Virus record (IMG/VR): IMGVR_UViG_3300049005_000023
Coordinates: 1 to 55,510 of that record
Source of the DNA: a virus
Reading direction: 5' to 3' (one strand)
DNA: 55,510 nt
Shown: positions 39,780-45,950 of the stretch, one piece after another
Layout of the letters: each line of letters begins with the position of its first letter
How positions within the stretch are numbered: position 1 is the first letter of the stretch
The notes under the pieces: model-generated
Databases searched by the model: none
Told to the model about the DNA's origin: nothing
Seen by the model: only the letters and a program-made list of their open reading frames with translations
Made by a program: the position numbers and the translations under genes

Positions 39780-39931
39780 CGCAAACTACCCCACACTCGA
39801 AACACGGACAGGATCGCGGACGTCCAGGCCACCGCAGTGCCCAGAAGCGCCATGTTCGCCAGGTGTCGCCGGTATCTGTCAGGCTCCATGCGCCTGATTC
39901 TGCTCTTCATCGGCAGCGTCTTGGTGTGCAT
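39776..39931 (-). CDS. 51-aa membrane micro-protein, leaderless start
   Basis: A short gene below usual length cut-offs: ATG 39931, stop 39776-39778 in ATGA overlap with the next gene. Basic N-terminus (MHTKTLPMKSRIRRMEPDRYRRHLA) then one hydrophobic helix (NMALLGTAVAWTSAILSVF). The -10 of promoter site H ends only six bases before the ATG, so the mRNA should start at or beside the start codon. Not recognised; predicted inner-membrane protein with its basic tail inside. Confidence 0.65.
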   Translation of the reverse strand: MHTKTLPMKSRIRRMEPDRYRRHLANMALLGTAVAWTSAILSVFRVWGSLR

Positions 39932-39937
39932 GAGAGG

Positions 39938-39966
39938 ACTATAGTATTTCTATAGTCAGTCGTCAA
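39938..39966 (-). promoter_or_regulatory. Promoter with perfect CTATAG dyad (site H)
   Basis: CTATAG (39939-39944), TATTT, CTATAG (39950-39955), extended to ACTATAG...CTATAGT. On the minus strand TTGACG (39966-39961), 17-bp spacer, TATAGT (39943-39938), then six bases to ATG 39931. Drives the leftward operon 39931-37609, which ends at the terminator 37559-37583. Confidence 0.8.
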
Positions 39967-40147
39967 GCAACACGCCGAGACAGCTCGGCTCGGAGCATGT
40001 AGCGCTCAACGCTGCGAGCTCCCGGCAGTTCGGGCAGAGGTTGGGTGCGTGATCCGGCGTCGACAGGCTTATGTCCTCGCCGGCTACATCAGCACCGCAG
40101 AGCGCGGTGTCGGGGTCACAGCAAACGATGTGGTCAAACACGGCCAT
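39956..40147 (-). CDS. Small Cys-rich protein (63 aa)
   Basis: ATG 40147 overlaps the stop of the upstream gene. Seven cysteines in 63 residues (CC at 9-10, C17, CPNC, C, C) suggest a zinc-binding domain. It is the last gene of the unit started by site I and ends one base before site H. Confidence 0.6.
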   Translation of the reverse strand: MAVFDHIVCCDPDTALCGADVAGEDISLSTPDHAPNLCPNCRELAALSATCSEPSCLGVLLDD

Positions 40148-40470
40148 CAGTCGCCCCGTCTCTCATCGGCATCCAGCACCACCTCATTCAGCCGCAGCCC
40201 TGCCAGCACGCTCCGGCGGCGCTGCTCGGCCTCGTCCAGAATCTGCGCGGCCCGCATCAGAACGAGCTGATCGGCCTCAGTGTCCCAGCGCCGGATCTCC
40301 GTGTCGGCGTAGGGCAGTTCCTTTTCCACGCGCTCCTTTCCAGCGCGCATCCGCAGACCGGACAGCAGACGCTTCCGTCCCATCGCGTACTTCATCCGCG
40401 CCTCGAAGTCCTCGCGATCCTTGATCGGCTCCAGTTCTGGCTTCGCGCCGTCCGGCCGCAAACAGCTCAT
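40147..40470 (-). CDS. Helical hypothetical protein (107 aa)
   Basis: ATG 40470 (MSCLRPDG) gives an ATGA overlap with the preceding gene; the frame extends upstream inside that gene. The protein is charged and almost wholly helical (EDFEARMKYAMGRKRLLSGLRMRAGKERVEKELP, DTEADQLVLMRAAQILDEAEQRRRSVLAGLRL). No function assigned. Confidence 0.6.
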   Translation of the reverse strand: MSCLRPDGAKPELEPIKDREDFEARMKYAMGRKRLLSGLRMRAGKERVEKELPYADTEIRRWDTEADQLVLMRAAQILDEAEQRRRSVLAGLRLNEVVLDADERRGD

Positions 40471-40676
40471 CGGAGATCCTCCCGCACCTCGTACCGCTCC
40501 TGGCATTTGTAGGTGTTGATGCACATCCCGTCATCCCCGATGCCGACGGTCGGCCCAGACGCCCCGCAGAAGCTGCACTTCTCGGGTCCTTCCTGGTCCG
40601 GCAGCACCGCAAAGGTCAGGTACTCGCTCGGCTGGTCCTTTTCGTGCTGCTCGGCAGCAGCTTCTCCCCAAAGCAT
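40467..40676 (-). CDS. Small zinc-finger-like protein (69 aa)
   Basis: ATG 40676. A CSFC pair and a second C-x7-C pair (MCINTYKCQERY) around a Gly-rich turn (GASGPTVGIGDDG) indicate a small treble-clef or ribbon zinc domain. Similar mini-proteins are frequent in phage accessory regions and bind nucleic acids or host proteins; no closer assignment. Confidence 0.6.
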   Translation of the reverse strand: MLWGEAAAEQHEKDQPSEYLTFAVLPDQEGPEKCSFCGASGPTVGIGDDGMCINTYKCQERYEVREDLR

Positions 40677-40897
40677 CAGTGCTCCCCTTTCTCGTGCGTT
40701 TGCGCGGCCCGGCGTGCGCCGTCACGCGTCTTGAACCCGTCCTTGCCGCAGACCGTCTCGGTGCCCGGGGTGCACGTCCTCGACGGACACCACCAACCCC
40801 AGTTGCCGTAGCCGTCCTCGTACAGCAGGGTGACGCGCAGTCCGGTGTCCCGCTTCCCGCCGGACCGCGCCTTACGCATCTGCGCGACAGCGTTCAC
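40676..40897 (-). CDS. Small Cys-containing basic protein (73 aa)
   Basis: GTG 40897 overlaps the stop of the 33-aa micro-gene (GTGA). Basic N-terminus, then a beta part (LRVTLLYEDGYGNWGWWCPSRTCTPGTETVCG) with three Cys, and a helix (TRDGARRAAQTHEKG). Possibly zinc-binding; unknown role. Confidence 0.55.
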   Translation of the reverse strand: MNAVAQMRKARSGGKRDTGLRVTLLYEDGYGNWGWWCPSRTCTPGTETVCGKDGFKTRDGARRAAQTHEKGEH

Positions 40898-40995
40898 CGC
40901 AGCAGCCCCGCGTTGCCGAGTCCGAGCAGGACCAGCCCGGCAAGAACGGCAGCCCCGGCCAGCAACTTGACGGCGATCTTCCAGTAGCTCTCCAT
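40894..40995 (-). CDS. 33-aa transmembrane micro-protein, leaderless start
   Basis: Complete gene of 33 codons plus stop, found by reading below the length limit: ATG 40995, stop TGA at 40896-40894 in GTGA overlap with the next gene. Sequence: short polar start (MESYWKIAVK) and one hydrophobic helix (LLAGAAVLAGLVLLGLG) with Arg near the end. The -10 of promoter site I ends eight bases before the ATG, implying a leaderless mRNA. Single-pass membrane peptide of unknown role. Confidence 0.65.
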   Translation of the reverse strand: MESYWKIAVKLLAGAAVLAGLVLLGLGNAGLLR

Positions 40996-41003
40996 GTCCA
41001 AAG

Positions 41004-41030
41004 ACTATAGTAATTCTATAGCTAGGTCAA
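41004..41030 (-). promoter_or_regulatory. Promoter with perfect CTATAG dyad (site I)
   Basis: CTATAG (41005-41010), TAATT, CTATAG (41016-41021). Minus strand: TTGACC (41030-41025), 15-bp spacer, TATAGT (41009-41004), eight bases to ATG 40995. The unit runs from 40995 to 39956. Confidence 0.78.
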
Positions 41031-41034
41031 CAGG

Positions 41035-41232
41035 TTAAGGCCGCGTCCAGCCCGGATCTCCTGGCGCCTTCGGCTCAGGCTCACCCGGCGGGTAGTAGAT
41101 CGATATCGGATGCTGCGGACGCTGATGCGGGATAACCAGCGGCGACACGTCCACGCGCGGCGCCGGCCAGAAAGCTACGGCAGCGGCAACAACCAGCCCG
41201 GTAAGCCCGGCCGCCCAACGCCAGCACGTCAT
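41035..41232 (-). CDS. Small membrane or secreted protein (65 aa)
   Basis: ATG 41232 overlaps the upstream stop (ATGA). N-terminal hydrophobic segment (WRWAAGLTGLVVAAAVAFWPA), then a Pro-rich tail (PQHPISIYYPPGEPEPKAPGDPGW). Either a one-helix membrane protein with an outside Pro-rich tail or an exported peptide. It is the last gene of the unit that begins at the lipoprotein gene 43674. Confidence 0.6.
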   Translation of the reverse strand: MTCWRWAAGLTGLVVAAAVAFWPAPRVDVSPLVIPHQRPQHPISIYYPPGEPEPKAPGDPGWTRP

Positions 41233-41624
41233 TCCGCACCGCCGATGATCAGGCGGGCCAGCGCCAGCGCGTGGCTATTCGGGTCCGTCCCGGCGTTCAT
41301 CGCTCGCACACGCTCATCGAGCAGCCATTCGGCCAGCGCCTTGCCGACGAGCGGATTCGTCGCGGCGATGTAGGCGGCGTCCTCGAAGCCACCAGCTCGG
41401 GCGACACGTCGGGATGTCGAGTGAGCTGCGTGCGGTTGATCCGATGGTGGCGGGCCAACGGCGATGAACAAGCTGACGCGATGCGCGCGCGGCATCCGAC
41501 CACCCAGCCAGAACTGGCCGTACCCGCTCGGCGAGAGGCTCCCGGTCCAGAGCATGCACCCGCCACCATCCGGCAGTGACACCTTCTCCCAGAACCGGCG
41601 CACGTCACTCTCAGCCGGCGTCAC
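41229..41624 (-). CDS. Truncated HNH-type domain fused to another phage protein tail
   Basis: GTG 41624, GTGA overlap upstream. Residues 1-55 (DVRRFWEKVSLPDGGGCMLWTGSLSPSGYGQFWLGGRMPRAHRVSLFIAVGPPPSD) are clearly the N-terminal part of a phage HNH endonuclease, but the His-Asn-His block that should follow VGP is missing. From about residue 75 (FEDAAYIAATNPLVGKALAEWLLDERVRAMNAG...SHALALARLIIGG) the sequence resembles the C-terminus of a different small actinophage protein. This looks like a recombination product of an HNH gene and a resident gene; nuclease activity is unlikely. Confidence 0.65.
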   Translation of the reverse strand: MTPAESDVRRFWEKVSLPDGGGCMLWTGSLSPSGYGQFWLGGRMPRAHRVSLFIAVGPPPSDQPHAAHSTSRRVARAGGFEDAAYIAATNPLVGKALAEWLLDERVRAMNAGTDPNSHALALARLIIGGAE

Positions 41625-42181
41625 GATTCGGCTCCGTTCAGCAGCAGGACCATTGAGCCAGCGAGAACCTCGACCCACTGGTCGATCACCTGAGAGCGCA
41701 TCGGCTCGTGCAGGTTGTCGCTGAAGTTCGACCGCACGAGTTGTTCCCGCATTGCACGTTCGATCTGCTCCCGTGTCGGCATGGGCCGGGCCGCGCTGGA
41801 ACTGCTGATGGCTACGTTCAGGAGCTCGCACGTGCCCACTTGCAGGCAGCAAGGCCCGGCATCCGCTTCCGCGTCCACCAGCGGCCGGGCGTCGCGCACC
41901 TCTACAACCGTGTTGCACACCGTGTTGTACGGGTTCGGCGTCGGGTCATCCCAGTAGTCGTTGCCGTAGCCGCCGTCCTGGTGGTGTTCCCAACCGATGC
42001 GGTGCCCCGCGCTCCATGCTGAGGCCGCCGACGGGGCATCTTCGGCAGGGTGGGCGGCGAGCATCGCGTCCAGTCGGTCGATCACGGTGGACGGGACGTC
42101 GTACTGCGCACGGTCCGGGTATGAGCGGTCGAGGTCGGCCCGCAGCTCGTTCAGCGCGCCCTGCAGGCTCTGGTCGCTCAT
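41621..42181 (-). CDS. Hypothetical protein (186 aa)
   Basis: ATG 42181 (MSDQSLQGALNELRADLDRSYPDRAQYD) gives an ATGA overlap. Helical N-terminal part, a middle with aromatic/Asp-rich turns (WEHHQDGGYGNDYWDDPTPNPYNTVCNTVVEV) and CC, and a helical C-terminus (TREQIERAMREQLVRSNFSDNLHEPMRSQVIDQWVEVLAGSMVLLL). No family recognised. Confidence 0.6.
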   Translation of the reverse strand: MSDQSLQGALNELRADLDRSYPDRAQYDVPSTVIDRLDAMLAAHPAEDAPSAASAWSAGHRIGWEHHQDGGYGNDYWDDPTPNPYNTVCNTVVEVRDARPLVDAEADAGPCCLQVGTCELLNVAISSSSAARPMPTREQIERAMREQLVRSNFSDNLHEPMRSQVIDQWVEVLAGSMVLLLNGAES

Positions 42182-42330
42182 GCCGCCACCGCCAAGGCAG
42201 CGAGCACGCCAGTCAGCAGGATGAACAACAGCCCCGGGATGACGCTGCCGAAGATGAGCACCGACAACGCGACAACAGCCGCTGACGCCAGCAAGCACAG
42301 CACCACGAATTTCCACACCGTCAACCTCAT
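42178..42330 (-). CDS. 50-aa two-helix membrane protein
   Basis: Short gene from ATG 42330 with ATGA overlaps at both ends; a longer frame upstream is inside the hydrolase gene. Two hydrophobic segments (FVVLCLLASAAVVALSVLIFG and GLLFILLTGVLAALAVAA) nearly fill the 50 residues. It follows the secreted SGNH hydrolase and may be part of the same envelope-acting set. Confidence 0.65.
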   Translation of the reverse strand: MRLTVWKFVVLCLLASAAVVALSVLIFGSVIPGLLFILLTGVLAALAVAA

Positions 42331-43142
42331 GACAGCGCCGCCAGTGCCGGGCCGACCTGTCCCATCAGCACCGCGTTGCGAAAGTCCGTCCCCAGCGGGA
42401 TCTTCGGGTGGACGCCATCGGTCTCCAGGTAGTAGCCGATGCGCCACGGCGCACTCCAAAACATGCTCGCCCACGAGATGACGTCGTCCTTCGGGATCGC
42501 CTGGTAGATCTGCTGGTTGACCGCCATCGCATTGCGCTGGTCGGCCACTTCATAGCCCGGCCGGCTGATCTGCACGTCGACCCACATCAGCCGCGTGGTG
42601 CTGGGCAACCCTGCCTTCAGCCGGGCGATCTGCGCCGCCATCACGCTCGGGTCGAAAATGTCGTTGGTCCCAGTCGCCATCACGATGAGCTTGGGCTTCG
42701 TGGTCAGGCTCAGCACCCGGTCAACGGCTGGCGCGGTCGGGCGGCCCGACCAGTAGTCCACCGCCGCGGTGTGCCCGGCCGCTTCGACCGCCGAGATGAA
42801 CCCGGCGTAGCTCCGGGTCGTGATGGAGTCCCCGATGAGCAGCACGTCGGCCTGCGGGTCGCCGTCGTACGGCGTATCGAGCAGGTCTCCGACGGTGCCG
42901 TGGGTGAGCGTCTGCCAAGGTGCCAGTGTCCCGCTGCCGTAGTCGGTCATACGCTTCACGGTAGCCGCGCTCAGCTCCAAGTGTTGGGCGGCGTTTGCTG
43001 CGCCGGGGCCAGGTGAGGCATACAGCGCGCCAATCGCCGCGGCAAAGACGGCGGTAAGCGCAGTCAATCGCCGGACGTGATCGCCTACCGTCGTACGGCG
43101 GTGCCGAGCGGCCGGCCGGTGGGTCCTGCAGTGGTGGGTCAC
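42327..43142 (-). CDS. Secreted SGNH/GDSL-family hydrolase
   Basis: A 271-aa protein from GTG 43142. A basic start and hydrophobic segment (LTALTAVFAAAIGALYA, about 26-42) followed by Ala-x-Ala (AANAAQ) predict a signal peptide or anchor. The hydrolase domain has all SGNH blocks: LLIGDSIT (S106), a Gly in block II (SGRP), GTND (N160) and DGVHP (D242, H245). Such enzymes remove acyl groups from sugars, lipids or peptidoglycan; the substrate cannot be told. It lies between a putative lipoprotein and membrane proteins under promoter site J and not with tail or lysis genes, which suggests cell-surface modification of the infected host. Confidence 0.82.
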   Translation of the reverse strand: MTHHCRTHRPAARHRRTTVGDHVRRLTALTAVFAAAIGALYASPGPGAANAAQHLELSAATVKRMTDYGSGTLAPWQTLTHGTVGDLLDTPYDGDPQADVLLIGDSITTRSYAGFISAVEAAGHTAAVDYWSGRPTAPAVDRVLSLTTKPKLIVMATGTNDIFDPSVMAAQIARLKAGLPSTTRLMWVDVQISRPGYEVADQRNAMAVNQQIYQAIPKDDVISWASMFWSAPWRIGYYLETDGVHPKIPLGTDFRNAVLMGQVGPALAALS

Positions 43143-43303
43143 TTCGTCTCCTGGTGGTGTTTGCTGCGCAGCTGTGCTGCGCGGCGCTTGTTGGCCTCGA
43201 TGTCGGCACGCTGCTGGGCGGCCGTTGGGGTTCCGAGCGCCCGCAGCACAACAGCGCGCTCGTGGCGCAGGGTCTCCCGGGTACGGCGCCGTACGGCGCG
43301 CAT
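43139..43303 (-). CDS. 54-aa basic helical protein
   Basis: ATG 43303 shares a base with the lipoprotein gene stop, and the gene ends in GTGA overlap with the hydrolase start. The product (MRAVRRRTRETLRHERAVVLRAL...ADIEANKRRAAQLRSKHHQE) is a strongly basic amphipathic helix, possibly nucleic-acid- or membrane-associated. Function unknown. Confidence 0.6.
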   Translation of the reverse strand: MRAVRRRTRETLRHERAVVLRALGTPTAAQQRADIEANKRRAAQLRSKHHQETK

Positions 43304-43674
43304 CAGGTCCACGTCCCGCAGGCGTCGTTTGCCCAGAACGTCATGCCGAGGTTGCCGGTGCCGAGCAGCACCCACTGCTCGCGGTTGCTCAGCGACCACT
43401 TCCCGGAGCTGATCTCGTCGCCGTCCTTCGCGGTAAGCGTCCAGTGGCAGCCGCGGGTCGCGCCCACGGCTTTCCATGTGCCGCGGATGGCCTTGGTCAC
43501 CGTGTGCTTGCCTGGCGACAGCGAGGTGACGGTGTGCACGTGCTGGTCGGCGTCGCCCTCAGCGGGACAGCCGCCTGCGGTCAGCACCAAGCCGGCTAGC
43601 ACGAGAGCCAAGAGCCCTCGAATGCTCCGCTTGCTGGTCACCGCACCCGCGCCCCGCATGCCTAGGTCCTTCAT
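43303..43674 (-). CDS. Putative phage-encoded lipoprotein (123 aa)
   Basis: ATG 43674 follows CGGGAGGAAG. Basic N-region (TSKRSIRG), hydrophobic core (LLALVLAGLVLTAG) and a Cys at position 36 in TAGGC, a passable lipobox. The exposed part (VHTVTSLSPGKHTVTKAIRGTWKAVGATRGCHWTLTAKDGDEISSGKWSLSNREQWVLLGTGNLGMTFWANDACGTW) is a beta domain with two further Cys. Small phage lipoproteins often block superinfection. First gene of the unit under promoter site J. Confidence 0.7.
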   Translation of the reverse strand: MKDLGMRGAGAVTSKRSIRGLLALVLAGLVLTAGGCPAEGDADQHVHTVTSLSPGKHTVTKAIRGTWKAVGATRGCHWTLTAKDGDEISSGKWSLSNREQWVLLGTGNLGMTFWANDACGTWT

Positions 43675-43703
43675 GCTTCCTCCCGGTAAATGCTTGAGCC
43701 CCG

Positions 43704-43733
43704 ACTATAAGCTTTCTATAGACGGGGCGTCAA
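43704..43733 (-). promoter_or_regulatory. Promoter with CTATAG dyad nested in a larger palindrome (site J)
   Basis: CTATAA (43705-43710), GCTTT, CTATAG (43716-43721). Flanking GCCCCG (43698-43703) and CGGGGC (43723-43728) extend the symmetry to 31 bases. Minus strand: TTGACG (43733-43728), 18-bp spacer, TATAGT (43709-43704). Drives the lipoprotein/SGNH hydrolase operon with a normal leader of about 30 nt. Confidence 0.75.
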
Positions 43734-43745
43734 CAGCCGGGGAGC

Positions 43746-43901
43746 TCAGCGTTTGTTCGGGTCGATCGCGTTCTTCCAGCCGCGCAGGTCTCCGCCGCAA
43801 CACTCCGGGCTGCACTCGGAGACCGGATGCACGTCCATAGTGGAGTAACGGTGCTCAGTCCGGGTAGAAGCGGGCGTCGAGCCCTGCTCATCCGTGCTCA
43901 C
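43746..43901 (-). CDS. 51-aa Cys-containing protein
   Basis: Short gene: GTG 43901 in GTGA overlap with the preceding stop, TGA at 43748-43746. The product has a Ser/Thr-rich first part and CSPECCGGDLRGWKN at residues 30-44, a possible zinc or metal loop. It is the last gene of the unit started near site K, just upstream of site J. Confidence 0.55.
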   Translation of the reverse strand: MSTDEQGSTPASTRTEHRYSTMDVHPVSECSPECCGGDLRGWKNAIDPNKR

Positions 43902-44377
43902 AGGTCCACTCCCGAGCTATCCGCTTCGGACAGGATCTCGTTCAGCTTGGTGGCTGCGTCGTAGTAGGCGTTGGCACGGGCCCGGTTCTCCGCCGCTGTC
44001 AGGTCCGCGCCGTCGGTCTCAGCAACGCGCATCATTTGCAGGAGTTCAAGGCGTGTTGTTATGAAGTAGCCCACCAGCTCGTGCAGCCGATCGACCGCAG
44101 GCTTGGTCGGCTCGGGCGGGCGCCAGCCGCAGATTCCTGGCCTCGGTACGGCGGTTGCGACCTGCTCCATCGCCACAAGCTCGCGCTCCCGGAGCACCCG
44201 GTCTTCCTCGCGTATCGAGACGCCGGCGTTCCACTGCGCGCGCAGGTCGACTACACGCTTGATCTGTGCCAGATGCACTAGCCCTTCGAGACGTGCCGGG
44301 ATATCCCCGACCTGCTGGACTGTCAGCATCAGTGCGGCCAGCTCGTCGGCCTTGGCCTCGATTTCGCTCAGATCCAC
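43898..44377 (-). CDS. Helical hypothetical protein (159 aa)
   Basis: GTG 44377 (MDLSEIEAKADELAALM) overlaps the upstream stop by ten bases. Mostly helical with Leu-rich segments (IPARLEGLVHLAQIKRVVDLRAQW, VDRLHELVGYFITTRLELLQMMRV) and a Pro/Trp turn in the middle (RPGICGWRPPEPTKPA). Unknown function. Confidence 0.6.
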   Translation of the reverse strand: MDLSEIEAKADELAALMLTVQQVGDIPARLEGLVHLAQIKRVVDLRAQWNAGVSIREEDRVLRERELVAMEQVATAVPRPGICGWRPPEPTKPAVDRLHELVGYFITTRLELLQMMRVAETDGADLTAAENRARANAYYDAATKLNEILSEADSSGVDL

Positions 44378-44508
44378 GGCGATACCCCGTCTCGAAGCTG
44401 CAGCTGGTTGCCAACCTGGATGAAGTACTTCGGCTTCCCATTTAGGAAGAATGCCCGGCAATTGGCCGGGTTCGCCGGCCGCAACCGTCCCTTGTAGCCC
44501 GCACTCAC
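44368..44508 (-). CDS. 46-aa small protein
   Basis: GTG 44508 in GTGA overlap with the preceding gene. The 46 residues (starting MSAGYKGRLRPANPANCRAF) continue with FLNGKPKYFIQVGNQLQLRDG, two strands and a turn. The frame is open upstream but inside the neighbour. No known family. Confidence 0.5.
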   Translation of the reverse strand: MSAGYKGRLRPANPANCRAFFLNGKPKYFIQVGNQLQLRDGVSPWI

Positions 44509-45221
44509 TGCGACCACCGGTGGCCAGCCTCGTCGCGATGCAGGCCGTCGTGTATCTTCGGCCGGATGCAGGCTCCGCCGTCTGGATCTGCGGACGTCCA
44601 CGGCTTCCCGCACGGCCCGTCAGTGGGCAGATGGTGCGGCTTGCTGCTCGAGTCCCGCTCCTCGTCGTGGTTCTGCGGCGGGTTGACGGACTGCTCGTCG
44701 GTCCAGGTGTGCACGCCGTACCGGTGGTCGCTATCGTGCGGAAGCTGGAGTTGGCAGCGTAGCTGCCGCACACCGGTCGCGGGGACCACCTGCCTCGGTA
44801 CGTCGAACAGACTCGGGCACCGGAACCGATCCAGCTTCGGGAACGGCCGTCCGTTGAGTACCTCCTTCAACGCTTGCTCCGCGTCTTCCAGCGCTTCACC
44901 GTAGGTGTGCTCGCCGGTCCAGTTCATCCGGCTCAGTGCAACCAGGGCATTGGCCGCAACGATACGCATCTCGGCGCGGAGCTTCCACAGATCGGTGTGT
45001 GTCGGCGCCCGGAGCTTGTCCAGGCCGGCCAGGAACGTCTCAGCTTCCTCCGCGTCGCACTCCAGCGGCTCCTCGTTACCGTCCAGTCCACGGAAGCCCG
45101 CTAGATAGCCGAGCAGCGCCGCCGGCCGCAATGCCTCCTCGACCTTCCGCAGGTACGCGCTGTCCGGCTCCTCGGCCAGCGCTTCCTTGGTGTCTCGCCA
45201 CGCCTCGTACGCATCACTCAT
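44505..45221 (-). CDS. Hypothetical protein with two Cys-His motifs (238 aa)
   Basis: ATG 45221, ATGA overlap upstream. The first 130 residues are helical (EEALRPAALLGYLAGFRGLDG, AEMRIVAANALVALSRMNWTGEHTYGEALEDAEQAL). The C-terminal ~100 contain two copies of a short motif: a Cys, then C-x5-H-D-x-x-H-x4-H-x-W (CQLQLPHDSDHRYGVHTW and CIRPKIHDGLHRDEAGHRW). The spacing suggests small zinc modules. A related C/GH/H pattern occurs twice in the protein at 51495. No function known. Confidence 0.65.
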   Translation of the reverse strand: MSDAYEAWRDTKEALAEEPDSAYLRKVEEALRPAALLGYLAGFRGLDGNEEPLECDAEEAETFLAGLDKLRAPTHTDLWKLRAEMRIVAANALVALSRMNWTGEHTYGEALEDAEQALKEVLNGRPFPKLDRFRCPSLFDVPRQVVPATGVRQLRCQLQLPHDSDHRYGVHTWTDEQSVNPPQNHDEERDSSSKPHHLPTDGPCGKPWTSADPDGGACIRPKIHDGLHRDEAGHRWSQ

Positions 45222-45601
45222 CGCGCGGCCTCCGCGGCGATGTAGACCGGCAGGTTCCCTGTCTCGTCCTTCGGGTCGCTGGTCAGGGTGTACGTGCGCC
45301 CGCCGTCAGTGCTGAGGGCGGCACCGTTGCGCCGGTTCTGCCACACGTGGTTTTCACCGTCCCACATGTCCGGCGTGTGCCCGATCCACTCCTCCGGGTC
45401 GTTGGTCAACGCGGACAGGTTCCTGAACCGCAACAAGTCGGCCAGCAGCTCAGCGCCGATCTCAGCCGAGCTGCCGCTGTGCCCGTCGTAGCTGGCGAAG
45501 GCCGCCACCGCCGCAACTAGCGACTGGGCGAAGCGCGGATCCTCCTCGAACTGCCCGCAGCGTTCGAGCTCGGTCCGTGCGTGCTCGATGAGGTTGCTCA
45601 T
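45218..45601 (-). CDS. Conserved phage protein (127 aa)
   Basis: ATG 45601 behind GGGAGAACAA. It has a helical start, then LLADLLRFRNLSALTNDPEEWIGHTPDMWDGENHVWQNRRNGAALSTDGGRTYTL, a block I recognise as common in actinophage accessory regions but of unknown function. First gene of the unit near site K. Confidence 0.68.
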   Translation of the reverse strand: MSNLIEHARTELERCGQFEEDPRFAQSLVAAVAAFASYDGHSGSSAEIGAELLADLLRFRNLSALTNDPEEWIGHTPDMWDGENHVWQNRRNGAALSTDGGRTYTLTSDPKDETGNLPVYIAAEAAR

Positions 45602-45615
45602 TTGTTCTCCCGGTG

Positions 45616-45632
45616 TCTAGAAAAGTTACAGC
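45616..45632 (-). promoter_or_regulatory. Degenerate CTATAG-type element (site K)
   Basis: GTCTAG (45616-45621), AAAAG, TTACAG (45627-45632): spacing is conserved but each half differs from CTATAG at two positions. It lies 15 bases upstream of ATG 45601. TTGCAG with TAGTCT upstream gives a weak alternative promoter. A 14-base palindrome CAGCCCCGGGGCTG lies at 45649-45662. Confidence 0.35.
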
Positions 45633-45725
45633 CCAAAGACTAGCGCCTCAGCCCCGGGGCTGCAACAGGGTGGCGTATGACGACGGCACCCGAACAGGGT
45701 TTTAACACACTAGTGCGGCTTGCTG

Positions 45726-45749
45726 AGGCCCGCCCCGGAGGGCGGGCCT
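45726..45749 (-). terminator. Strong terminator after the 62-aa gene
   Basis: AGGCCCGCCC (45726-45735), loop CGGA, GGGCGGGCCT (45740-45749): a perfect 10-bp stem with a tetraloop starting five bases after the stop of the gene at 45754. Closes a one-gene transcription unit. Confidence 0.8.
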
Positions 45750-45753
45750 GCGG

Positions 45754-45942
45754 TCAGAAGTACTTCGCGACTCCGGCTGCTTCCTTCAGGCTGCCGAACA
45801 CCCCGGCGTTGTAAGTCCGGCCCGGCACCATCACCGCGTACCCGGGGTCCTGCGGGCCTTTCCAGATCTCCGCGATGTACAGCTTGCTGGTGTAGACCTC
45901 GGTGCCGTTCGGGTCGGTGGTCTTGCTCCATGTCGTCGTCAT
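45754..45942 (-). CDS. 62-aa protein, single-gene leaderless unit
   Basis: ATG 45942 lies eight bases from the -10 of promoter site L and has no ribosome site, predicting a leaderless mRNA; a strong terminator follows. The product (TSKLYIAEIWKGPQDPGYAVMVPGRTYNAGVFGSLKEAAGVAKYF) reads as a small alpha-beta domain of about five strands and one helix. Its isolation between its own promoter and terminator is moron-like, suggesting a host-directed or superinfection-related function. Not recognised. Confidence 0.68.
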   Translation of the reverse strand: MTTTWSKTTDPNGTEVYTSKLYIAEIWKGPQDPGYAVMVPGRTYNAGVFGSLKEAAGVAKYF

Positions 45943-45950
45943 GTGAAAAG

